From positions 1 through 64,000 of the forward strand of contig CAYVGO010000003.1 in the NCBI GenBank assembly GCA_964450725.1: DNA of 64,000 nucleotides, written 5' to 3'. The DNA is from CAYVGO01 sp964450725. Lineage in GTDB: Bacteria > Bacteroidota > Bacteroidia > Bacteroidales > UBA932. This document shows positions 54,901 to 63,126 of this stretch, one piece after another (within the stretch, counting starts at the first letter, position 1; every line of letters begins with the position of its first letter). Made by a program: the position numbers and the translations under genes. The notes under the pieces were generated by a model. The model was not told the origin of the DNA. It was given only the letters and a program-made list of their open reading frames with translations, and searched no databases.

Positions 54901-55887
54901 ATGGAAAAGCCGAGTAACCTCATTATTGAAAAAACGCTTAACAATACGGCAACACCGGAGGAGTCGCGTGTTGTTGTACGTTGGTTTGCCACCAGAGAAG
55001 GAATGGAGTTTTTAAACATGCGAATGGATGCTGATTTATTAAAAATAGAAAGCAGCAGTCCGGAAAACATGATTGACCATCCTATTCCATCTTTAGAAAT
55101 GTATGAGTCAATCATGAGACTCATCAGAAAACACAGACAGAAGAAAATTTGGCTGCGAGTGGCAGCCATTGTAATACCTCTTCTATTGCTCGTTGGACAA
55201 TTCTGGTATATTAACCAACATGTAGATTTATTATCAGATACTCAAATAGAAGAAGTTACCGTACCGAATGGAGAAAAACTTCAGGTAAAATTTCAAGATG
55301 GCTCACAGGTAACTTTAAATTCCGGAACAACGATGAAATATCCTGAGAAATTTGGTTTTTCTGAACGTAAGATTGAATTAAACGGAGAAGCATTTTTCGA
55401 TATAACACCCAATCCTCATCGTCCATTCATTGTGAACATCAGAGGCATAAAAATTAAGGTATTGGGAACAACATTTAGTGTAAAAGCCTATTCTACGGAG
55501 AACGATGTTACGATAGCATTGGAAACCGGAAAGATTTTCATTTATACAGACACTCAAGATGTTGGACATTTAACTCCGGGAGAAAAAGCCGTTCTTGATC
55601 AAAAAAATCACAAATGGCGTATTACAAAATCAGATGTTGCCAAAAGTTTTTTATGGAAAGAAGATATTATCTCTTTTGAAAACACTCCTTTATTAGATGT
55701 ACTACATACATTAACTCGGCAATATAATGTAGAATTTCAGTTAGCAGACAGTGCCGCATTACGTTACTCCTACACATTAACTTCTTCCAAAAAGAATATA
55801 ACCAATATTCTGTCAGAATTAGAAAAGATTACGCCCGTCAAATTTACAAAACGTGATCAACTCTTTGTTGTACACATTCACAAATAA
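54901..55887 (+). CDS. FecR-family anti-sigma factor
   Basis: The ATG at 54901 gives 328 residues (a TTG 3 bp earlier is less likely). A cytoplasmic N-terminal part that binds the sigma factor (PEESRVVVRWFATREG) is followed by one membrane segment (about residues 86-103, VAAIVIPLLLLVGQFWYI). The periplasmic FecR domain carries VPNGEKLQVKFQDGSQVTLNSG, ELNGEAFFDI, HRPFIVNI and VLGTTFSVKAY. A DUF4974-type end (ISFENTPLLDVLHTLTRQY) completes it. It should hold the sigma factor until the STN domain of the SusC protein signals that ligand is being transported. Confidence 0.94.
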   Translation: MEKPSNLIIEKTLNNTATPEESRVVVRWFATREGMEFLNMRMDADLLKIESSSPENMIDHPIPSLEMYESIMRLIRKHRQKKIWLRVAAIVIPLLLLVGQFWYINQHVDLLSDTQIEEVTVPNGEKLQVKFQDGSQVTLNSGTTMKYPEKFGFSERKIELNGEAFFDITPNPHRPFIVNIRGIKIKVLGTTFSVKAYSTENDVTIALETGKIFIYTDTQDVGHLTPGEKAVLDQKNHKWRITKSDVAKSFLWKEDIISFENTPLLDVLHTLTRQYNVEFQLADSAALRYSYTLTSSKKNITNILSELEKITPVKFTKRDQLFVVHIHK

Positions 55888-56567
55888 ATCTTTTCTCACA
55901 AAAGGGAGGAGGACATCATCAAATGTTCTCCTCTTTTTTTGTATTTACAATCCACGTAAGTCAAAATTGTATAGACGAATTGACCAATTTGTCTATAGCT
56001 TTTTAAAAATCGTATAGACGAGTTTATCAATTCGTCTATACGATTTTTAAAAAGCACACCAGCATTTCATCAACTCATCTATATGAGTCTATAAATTCGT
56101 AGAATCGAGTTTCTACAATTGTTTAGACCGATTCATCTCTTTATTTATACAATTTCACTACTCAATAAGTAGATTTTACAATAAATAAAATCAATTTTCA
56201 ATAAAAACAATTCTATTTTCATATGTAAAAAACAGAGTAAATACATTAATTTACGCTTTATAACGCTAAAATTTCTATAGAGAAAGAGAGATAACTCACT
56301 ACATAGATTTAGTAATACCCTATCGTGTATCATAAATTTTAATGTATTTTTACGTAATATATCAACTTATACTGTGGTATAATCTACTGAGGTATACTCT
56401 ATGTTTTCTCTACGATAAAAATAAATTTCGCTATAAAATCATACTTTTTTCATGTTCATGTGTCTATATTCACAAAGGAAGATAAACAATTTGCAAGGCA
56501 AGCTTTAACGCAATCATCATCTTTTTAATATTTCAATTCAATAAAAACATTTTAAAGTTACTCTTAT
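55888..56567. other. 680-bp gene-free region between fecR and SusC
   Basis: No credible gene is present. The first 290 bp hold a chain of hairpins (55970-56172). The rest is very AT-rich, without a TAnnTTTG box close to the SusC gene, consistent with control by the ECF sigma factor, whose promoter sequence I cannot identify. Confidence 0.75.
55970..56172. repeat. Chain of palindromes sharing the TATAGACGA word
   Basis: Five hairpins follow one another. 55970-55997 has 13-bp arms with one mismatch (TATAGACGAATTG type). 55998-56055 has perfect 24-bp arms (55998-56021 and 56032-56055) and a 10-nt loop. 56073-56088 is ACTCAT/ATGAGT. 56099-56116 is GTAGAA/TTCTAC. 56158-56172 is CTACT/AGTAG. The first two share TATAGACGA and abut directly. 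Between and after them, degenerate pieces such as TCTATAAATTCG recur. Confidence 0.92.
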
Positions 56568-59500
56568 ATGTTCAAACAACTAAAGTACAAAATGAAAAAA
56601 AGCACTTTTACGACTCTTTTCTTGGTGCTTTTATCAAGTATGGTATATGCACAAAAAGTATCCATTAATTTAGAGAATGTAAAATTGGAGAAAGTTCTTT
56701 CTGTCATTAAGGAGCAAACCAACTTAGATGTAGCCTACAGTGCACAAGTTGTAGATACGGAACGTAGAGTTACGGTCAATGTTACTAACGATGATGTTAC
56801 CAAGGTATTAAATCAAATCATTATTAGTACAAACTTAAAATATGAGATTAAAGACAATAAAATCTATTTCTCAGAAAAAGAAGAGAGGAAAACTGCTGCT
56901 ATCAATGTCAAAGGACAAATTTTAGATATTCAACAGCAACCGGTCATCGGCGCAAGTATAATTCAGCAAGGAACAACCAAAGGAGTAACGACAGATGCTG
57001 ACGGTAACTTTTCAATCACCGTACCGGGGAATAGTAATTTAGATATTTCTTCTGTCGGATATAAAAAGCAGACAGTGATAGCACAATCGAACATGAGCAT
57101 AATCTTAGAGGAGGAAGCACAAAATATTGATGATGTGGTGGTCGTAGGTTACGGAACAACTTCACAACGAATGTTGACAACCTCTGTAGGAAAAGTTAAA
57201 ATGGATAATGTTGACCAGGGGAATGATTACAATGCCGTAAAGATGTTGCAAGGCAGAGTAGCAGGAGTACAAGTATCTTCACCTTCGGGTACACCCGGCG
57301 GAACTCCCAACATTGTCATTCGAGGAGTCAGTTCTATGGGCGGCAGTACACCTTTATATGTAGTCGATGGTATTCCTACAGAATCTTTTCCTGTTATAAA
57401 TCCGAACGACATTGAGAGCATGGATATTCTCAAAGATGCTTCTGCGGCAGCCATCTACGGCTCACGAGCAAATAACGGCGTTGTTTTGATTACGACCAAA
57501 AGCGGTAAAAAAGGAAAAACAACTGTTGAGTTTTCGGGTCGTTATGGGGTGGCTTTGGTAGCACATGATATTCCTATGGCAAACAGTAAAGAATATATCC
57601 GAACAATGGAACAAGCCATTGCCAATGCCAATGCTCAAACCGGAGGTAATGACCGGTTAATGATTCCTGACCTTATTATAGAAACAGACTGGATGAAAGA
57701 AATATCACGACCTTTTTCTCAAACGGCAGTAGGTAACGGTTCTATTTCCGGAGGTGATGATAAAACTACTTTCTTTGCTTCCTTCGGTTATAACATGCAG
57801 GAAGGATATTTGAAAAAAAGTAAATATCAGCAGTACAACGGGCGTGCCAAGTTTTCACATAAAATCAGCAACTGGTTTAAATTTAATTTGAATGTCGCCG
57901 GCTCTTACAGCAGAGATGATAAATTAGAAGAACAGGGCTCCGGATTAAAAATCACCCGTACTGCACGTGAAGAGCAGCCTTGGATAGGGCCTTACAACAA
58001 AGAGGCTTATAACGGATATACTTTAAACGGAGCAGAGTTAGTAAGACATAACCCGGTGATGTTGATTAATGAAGAAGATTGGATTGAACATAAAATGCAG
58101 GGCTCTGTGGTTACAAGTCTTGATTTTACACCCATCAAAGGATTACGTTATTCTCCGCAAGTCAGCATGTTCGGCATATTTGATAACACCTTTAAAAAGG
58201 TTACGGATAAACATGATGCCCGTAAAAATACTTTACCGGCATTGAAACGTCAAAAGAATACAAGTTTGCGCTATGTCATAGACAATATTATAAACTATGA
58301 AAACACTTTTTTAGAAAAGTTTAGATACAGTGTAATGGTAGGACACTCTTTTGAAAAATACGGATATGAACAGTTTGGCGCCAGCAGCGATATTGCAGCA
58401 AACTATCCTTCACAAAACTTAAATACAGTCATGATTGACAATAAACTATTTACTCTTGATAATGTAAAAAACGAATTTACGGGAGAAGCGTTAGAATCCT
58501 ACATCGGTCGCGGACAATTAAACTATGACAATAGATATATTTTGAATGTGTCGGCACGTATTGACGGCTCGTCAAGATTTTCTAAAGAAAAAAGGTATGG
58601 CGTTTTTCCTTCGGTATCTTTAGCATGGAGAATCTCAGAAGAACAGTTTATGCCCAAAACCGACAATTTAAATGACTTGAAACTAAGATTAAGTTACGGA
58701 CAAACAGGAAGTATGGCGGGCATCGGTCGATTCTCCACACTATCTTTAGTTTCGGCAGGATTAGGATATAACGGACAAACAGGTTTTAACTTATCGGGTG
58801 CACCTTCTATCTTAACCTGGGAGAGAGCCTATCAATATAATGGCGGAATAGATATAGAACTTTTCCAAAATCGCTGGACGCTAAGTATCGATGCTTTTTA
58901 CCAAAAGAACACCAACTTATTATATGGAACTAAGCCTGTCATAGCCTCTTCGGGTGTTACGTCAATCAATGCCAATGTGGGAGAGATGCAAAATATCGGG
59001 GTAGAATTGATGACCAACTTTAAAATTCTTACCGGTGAATTAAAGTGGGATGCCGGTTTTAATATTTCTTGGATACAGAACAAATTATTACGATTGAATG
59101 AGGGTGTTGACATATTACCTATCAGCGAAGGAGGCAGCAATTTATATGGCGGAGAAATGCACGCTTTGATGATTGGTAAACCTGTCAGTGCATTTTATAT
59201 GTTGAAACAAACCGGAATCTATCAATTCGACAGTGATGTGCCTCAGGCATTATATGCCAAAGGGGTTCGTGCCGGTGATATACAATTTGAAGATGTGAAT
59301 GGAGACGGAGATATTTCTGCAGAAGATCGGCAGTATGTCGGCAAAGCAATTCCTGATTTTTATGGAGGTTTAAACACTACGCTTTCGTGGAAAGGGTTGG
59401 AACTTTCACTCTTTACCCAATTCTCTTATGGCGGAAAAGTGATGGCAAGTTGGAAAGGGGTCAATGGGACAGAAGGGACAGAACATTTAGGGTTAGGCAG

Positions 59501-59906
59501 AAACGGCGACTTTTACAACATCAGTAAATATGCTGCAAACAACTATTGGAATGGACCCGGCACCAGCAATACGCTACCGCGACCTGTTACTGCGGGGATA
59601 TGGACAGGATACAGTAGCGGTTACAACGTCCAAACCTCTACACGCTATTTAGAAGATGCCTCTTTTTTCAGGTTCAAAACCCTGACATTGAGTTACACAT
59701 TACCCAATGAATGGACACTAAAAGCCAAAATGAGTAATGTGAAAATATTTGCAAGTGTTGACAACTTATTTACTATTACAAAATATTCGGGTTATGACCC
59801 TGAAACATCTTTTGACGGATCTCCGGCCGGTGCAAATTATGGTATTGACTGGGGTGAACAGCCGGCAATGAGAACCTTTTTATTCGGCGTAAACCTGAGT
59901 TTTTAA
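56568..59906 (+). CDS. SusC-like TonB-dependent transporter with STN signalling domain
   Basis: The 1112-residue protein starts at the ATG at 56568 or 56592 (MKKSTFTTLFLVLLSSMVYAQ, signal peptide). An STN domain (VSINLENVKLEKVLSVIKEQ, YEIKDNKIYFS) comes first. The carboxypeptidase-regulatory-like domain (KGQILDIQQQPVIGASI), DDVVVVGYGT, the plug (MLQGRVAGVQV, IVIRGVSSMGG, AAIYGSRANNGVVLITTKSGK) and a barrel ending FLFGVNLSF follow. The STN domain is the part that talks to FecR, so this transporter should both import its ligand and report its presence. The ECF sigma and FecR genes lie upstream and a SusD gene downstream. Confidence 0.96.
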   Translation: MFKQLKYKMKKSTFTTLFLVLLSSMVYAQKVSINLENVKLEKVLSVIKEQTNLDVAYSAQVVDTERRVTVNVTNDDVTKVLNQIIISTNLKYEIKDNKIYFSEKEERKTAAINVKGQILDIQQQPVIGASIIQQGTTKGVTTDADGNFSITVPGNSNLDISSVGYKKQTVIAQSNMSIILEEEAQNIDDVVVVGYGTTSQRMLTTSVGKVKMDNVDQGNDYNAVKMLQGRVAGVQVSSPSGTPGGTPNIVIRGVSSMGGSTPLYVVDGIPTESFPVINPNDIESMDILKDASAAAIYGSRANNGVVLITTKSGKKGKTTVEFSGRYGVALVAHDIPMANSKEYIRTMEQAIANANAQTGGNDRLMIPDLIIETDWMKEISRPFSQTAVGNGSISGGDDKTTFFASFGYNMQEGYLKKSKYQQYNGRAKFSHKISNWFKFNLNVAGSYSRDDKLEEQGSGLKITRTAREEQPWIGPYNKEAYNGYTLNGAELVRHNPVMLINEEDWIEHKMQGSVVTSLDFTPIKGLRYSPQVSMFGIFDNTFKKVTDKHDARKNTLPALKRQKNTSLRYVIDNIINYENTFLEKFRYSVMVGHSFEKYGYEQFGASSDIAANYPSQNLNTVMIDNKLFTLDNVKNEFTGEALESYIGRGQLNYDNRYILNVSARIDGSSRFSKEKRYGVFPSVSLAWRISEEQFMPKTDNLNDLKLRLSYGQTGSMAGIGRFSTLSLVSAGLGYNGQTGFNLSGAPSILTWERAYQYNGGIDIELFQNRWTLSIDAFYQKNTNLLYGTKPVIASSGVTSINANVGEMQNIGVELMTNFKILTGELKWDAGFNISWIQNKLLRLNEGVDILPISEGGSNLYGGEMHALMIGKPVSAFYMLKQTGIYQFDSDVPQALYAKGVRAGDIQFEDVNGDGDISAEDRQYVGKAIPDFYGGLNTTLSWKGLELSLFTQFSYGGKVMASWKGVNGTEGTEHLGLGRNGDFYNISKYAANNYWNGPGTSNTLPRPVTAGIWTGYSSGYNVQTSTRYLEDASFFRFKTLTLSYTLPNEWTLKAKMSNVKIFASVDNLFTITKYSGYDPETSFDGSPAGANYGIDWGEQPAMRTFLFGVNLSF

Positions 59907-60019
59907 TGTAGAATGAAAATATAGAATGAATAAAGAAATACACTCTGCCAAATGCCATTGAAGACTTGTGGTTCTTGTGTTGACTTTAACTTGTGAAACT
60001 TGTGTTTATTGTTTTAAAA

Positions 60020-60032
60020 GAGCCAACGGCTC
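60020..60032 (+). terminator. Small GAGCC/GGCTC hairpin
   Basis: GAGCC (60020-60024), loop AAC, GGCTC (60028-60032). A T-rich stretch comes only 15 nt later, so termination is possible but weak. It lies 114 nt after the SusC stop codon. Confidence 0.35.
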
Positions 60033-60072
60033 ACTATAAAAACTTACTTTTTGGATTATGCTTTCAATAGAC

Positions 60073-60220
60073 AAACAGATAAGATATAGAGATTGCATCG
60101 CCCTTTATCCTTGCAATGACGCAATGCTATTGTACAGGATTTTAACTTTCAACTTTGAACTTTTCAATTATAAACAGATGAAATACAGAGATTACTTCGG
60201 GCAAAGCCCTCGTAATAACG
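60073..60220. repeat. 49-bp diverged direct repeat, period 99
   Basis: Copies at 60073-60121 and 60172-60220 align without gaps; by hand count 34 of 49 positions agree. Both start AAACAGAT, contain AGAGATT and TCG, and end with AAT.ACG. The inner 33 nt (60089-60121, 60188-60220) resemble a dispersed repeat I recall from other bacteria (GAGATTGCTTCG ... CTCGCAATGACG), a comparison from memory only. The second copy also has a GGGC-AAA-GCCC hairpin. Confidence 0.75.
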
Positions 60221-60540
60221 CCGTCAGAACATTCTGCCACCTTCTCGCAAGTTGGAAAAATGCCAGCAGAACATTCTGCTACCTTCTCGCAAGTTGGAAA
60301 CAAGCCGTCGGAAAGTTCCGCTACCTTCTTTCAAGTTGAAAACAAGCCGTCGGAAAGTTCCGCTACNNNNNNNNNNNNNNNNNNNNNNNNNNNNNNNNNN
60401 NNNNNNNNNNNNNNNNNNNNNNNNNNNNNNNNNNNNNNNNNNNNNNNNNNNNNNNNNNNNNNNNNNAAAGTTCCGCTACCTTCTTTCAAGTTGAAAACAA
60501 GCCGTCGGAAAGTTCCGCTACTCTTTGAACAAGTAAACAA
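60220..60540. repeat. 42-bp tandem array of paired palindromes
   Basis: Units start at 60220, 60262, 60304 and 60346 and continue after the gap to a degenerate last unit from 60501. Each has one palindrome in its first half: CAGAA-CA-TTCTG in units 1 and 2, CGGAA-AG-TTCCG from unit 3 on. The A:T pair is replaced by G:C on both arms. From unit 3 on the second half has TTTCAA-G-TTGAAA. Copy number is unknown because of the gap. Confidence 0.92.
60367..60466. other. Assembly gap (100 N) inside the 42-bp array
   Basis: Exactly 100 N with the same repeat unit on both sides, so collapsed or unresolved copies are the likely cause. Confidence 0.98.
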
Positions 60541-60560
60541 TTACTAATATTTATTATTTT

Positions 60561-61919
60561 ATGATGAAGAAAATAACATATTTCACCCTTTGGACAGTAA
60601 TTCTCGGACTAACGTCATGTTCTGCATACTTAGATGACATTCGCCCTACAGATAAAATAGAACAATCACAATTAACCGATGCTGATTTAGAGAAACTAAT
60701 GTATGGCACTTACGGAACAATGGAAAGTTTTACTTACAATTATTGGTTTGACTTCGATAAAAGAGCAGAAAATTTTACCGCAGGTCCTGGTTTTGCATTA
60801 ACAGACCCAATAGACATGGTTCCCAACAGTAAAGATGTCGGAGGTTTGTGGAACAATGCTATGGAAAACTTGCGCGATGTCAATTTTTTAATTGAAAGTT
60901 ATGAGCAAATCAGCAGCCCTTCGGCAAGTAATAAAAAAGCAGGTACGGCGGGATACTTTTTCAGGGCATTAATTTATTACAACATGGTTATTCGCTGGCA
61001 CAAAGCCCCAATACTCTATAAGCGGACAACAAATATTGTTCCTCTAAGCGAAGAAACAAGTATCTGGAGTTTTATTGAAGAAAATCTTACGAAAGCATTG
61101 GCCTTGGTTGATAATACTACCGATAAATTTCAGGTAACCCGTTCGGCCATCGAAGTATTGGCGATGCGTGTAGCCCTGTCACAAGGAAAAGAAGGCGAAG
61201 CCTTAACTTATGCAACCAATGTATTAAACAGAACAGGTATAAACTCACTCGCAAACACATCATTGACTATTGCTGAAAACTTTAAAGCAGCAACTGGTAA
61301 TAAAGAGGTGATATTTGCACTTGCCAACAAAAGGTCTGCCGGCTTCTTGAAATTTTATGACAAGATAAACGATGTTGATGCTACATGGGACTATTCTCCC
61401 GCCAAATTACAATTATTTGATGATAACACAGCCGATGGTGTAACTAAATCGGGAGATAAACGTAAGTCGGTCAATTTTAATAACAATACAACAAGACTCA
61501 TTAAGTTTCCGTCATCTTTAGGTGTTTTTACAGGAATGACTACCACCTATGACAATACTCCAATCTGTGTTTTCAGACTTCCTGAATTATTCTTCATTAA
61601 AGCAGAAATTGAAGCTAAAACAGACAAAGCCAAAGCAGCGGCAACACTACAACCTTATTTTACGGCACGCTATAGCACACCTCCGTTACAAACAGCAGTA
61701 GCTACGCTGACCGACCGTCAATTTCAGGATTTACTGTTAGATGAACGCCACCGAGAATACTACGGAGAGGGACATTGGTGGTATGACGTAAAACGCACAA
61801 ATCGGTGGGATTTATTACCGACATTAGGAACAAGAGTACATCTGAAAAAGTATCCGATTCCGCAACGAGAAATAGATTTAGCGGGAAAAGAGAACTATCC
61901 TCAGAATGAAGGATATTAA
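60561..61919 (+). CDS. SusD/RagB-like outer membrane lipoprotein
   Basis: The 452-residue protein begins at tandem ATGs (60561/60564) with a lipoprotein signal ending LTSC. SusD features follow: AGTAGYFFRALIYYNMVIRWH, AIEVLAMRVALSQGKEGEAL, FRLPELFFIKAEIEAK, LLLDERHREYYGEGHWWYDVKRTNRW and YPIPQREIDLAGKENYPQNEGY. It is the partner of the STN-SusC, though 654 bp of repeats lie between them. At 452 residues it is a short family member. The following genes suggest a phosphodiester-containing ligand, which is inference. Confidence 0.93.
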   Translation: MMKKITYFTLWTVILGLTSCSAYLDDIRPTDKIEQSQLTDADLEKLMYGTYGTMESFTYNYWFDFDKRAENFTAGPGFALTDPIDMVPNSKDVGGLWNNAMENLRDVNFLIESYEQISSPSASNKKAGTAGYFFRALIYYNMVIRWHKAPILYKRTTNIVPLSEETSIWSFIEENLTKALALVDNTTDKFQVTRSAIEVLAMRVALSQGKEGEALTYATNVLNRTGINSLANTSLTIAENFKAATGNKEVIFALANKRSAGFLKFYDKINDVDATWDYSPAKLQLFDDNTADGVTKSGDKRKSVNFNNNTTRLIKFPSSLGVFTGMTTTYDNTPICVFRLPELFFIKAEIEAKTDKAKAAATLQPYFTARYSTPPLQTAVATLTDRQFQDLLLDERHREYYGEGHWWYDVKRTNRWDLLPTLGTRVHLKKYPIPQREIDLAGKENYPQNEGY

Positions 61920-62008
61920 ATGTAATGATAAGTGATAAACTATGAATTATGAACTGAAATACATTCGCAGCACTAATCGTTAATCACTAACCACTAATTA
62001 CTAATGAT

Positions 62009-63103
62009 ATGAGATTTTTATTGATTTTATTGACAATAGCCGTATTAGGATGCGGTGAGGATTCACCTATGGAAACTTTTAAAGTTACATTGATGACCAG
62101 TAATACCACGCCAACCATTGACGAACAGGTAATTCTTTATCTGCGTGTTGAGCCACAAGGAATTCTTGCGACCAATTTCAGATATGAAATTGATGAGAAA
62201 ATAATCACAACAGATACTGCCGTAGTGGTGTTTGACCGTGAGAAAAAAGTAATTGCAAAAGTATCGGCGGCTGTAAACAATCAGCCTTTTACGGAAGAGA
62301 TAGAGATAAATGTTGCGGGACAAAGTTTACGAAAGGCGCTTCAGAACTTTGATAAATCAAAAATAAAAGTATGTTCACACCGTGCTTATACGGCTCCCGA
62401 AGTCCCCGAAAACTCCTTAGCAGCCATAGAAAAAGCGATAGAAGTCGGTGTATTTTTAGCCGAGATAGATGTCCGTAAAACCAAAGACAATGTACTGGTA
62501 TTGATGCACGACAACACCATTGACCGTACAACTTATGCTACAGGGAAAGTGTCAGACTGGAATTGGGGTGATTTACAAAAAGTAAAATTAAAATCTTCCT
62601 CCGGAGAACATTATATTCCGACATTAGAACAAGTACTACAGAAAGCCAGAGGAAGATTGTTTTTAAACATTGATTATATCAACAAAGGAATTACGGAAGC
62701 CCAGATTTACAGTATGGTAAAACAGGCGGGAATGCTTGAACAGGTTTTGTTTTACACCTCAGAAGATATTGAAAAGTCAAGAATAATGAGTGGAATGTCT
62801 GCCCAAAATCTGGTATTTCCGCTATGTTCAAGACCCGACTACATTGATATTTTTGCGGCTATACAACCTAAAATCTTCATCATGCAATTACGAAACAACA
62901 GCAGTTTATCTGTAAGTTTTGTAAATCAAACCAATCAACATTTTATTTCGTTTACTAACATTTTAGATAATTTGGGAGATAGCGACATGCTGGAAGAGAA
63001 CTATCAAAAAGTGACTGAAGTAATCAACAAAAATATTAATGTTATCCAAACCGACCAGCCTGAAAAACTTATCAGGTATCTTCAATCATTAAATCTCTAT
63101 TAG
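62009..63103 (+). CDS. Glycerophosphodiester phosphodiesterase-family lipoprotein
   Basis: The 364-residue protein has a lipoprotein signal (lipobox VLGC near residue 15), then an Ig-like beta domain (about residues 20-105). A GDPD barrel follows with CSHRAYTAPEVPENSLAAIEKAI, LAEIDVRKTKDNVLVLMHDNTIDRTT, IPTLEQVLQKARGRLFLNID and a C-terminal IQTDQPEKLIRYL. Active-site His-Arg, Glu-Asn, Glu-Ile-Asp and His-Asp are in place; the usual Gly after His-Arg is Ala. It should split glycerophosphodiesters into glycerol-3-phosphate and an alcohol, outside the cytoplasm. It lies 89 bp after the SusD gene and before a PKD lipoprotein. Confidence 0.92.
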   Translation: MRFLLILLTIAVLGCGEDSPMETFKVTLMTSNTTPTIDEQVILYLRVEPQGILATNFRYEIDEKIITTDTAVVVFDREKKVIAKVSAAVNNQPFTEEIEINVAGQSLRKALQNFDKSKIKVCSHRAYTAPEVPENSLAAIEKAIEVGVFLAEIDVRKTKDNVLVLMHDNTIDRTTYATGKVSDWNWGDLQKVKLKSSSGEHYIPTLEQVLQKARGRLFLNIDYINKGITEAQIYSMVKQAGMLEQVLFYTSEDIEKSRIMSGMSAQNLVFPLCSRPDYIDIFAAIQPKIFIMQLRNNSSLSVSFVNQTNQHFISFTNILDNLGDSDMLEENYQKVTEVINKNINVIQTDQPEKLIRYLQSLNLY

Positions 63104-63126
63104 TTTATTGTTTTATTTAATTTATA

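Larger units (their letters stand above)
59907..60560. other. 654-bp repeat-filled spacer between SusC and SusD
   Basis: This spacer is far longer than the 3 and 26 bp between the other SusC and SusD genes in the window. It contains a GAGCC/GGCTC hairpin (60020-60032), a 49-bp direct repeat (60073-60121 and 60172-60220), a 42-bp tandem array (60220-60540) and an assembly gap. ORFs through the array are an effect of the 42-bp period and are not accepted. Confidence 0.85.

Noticed and set aside
60058..60547. Overlapping 80-95-codon frames across the 42-bp array
   Set aside because: The period is a multiple of three, so several frames stay open; the translated units are simple repeats without a plausible start or neighbour context.
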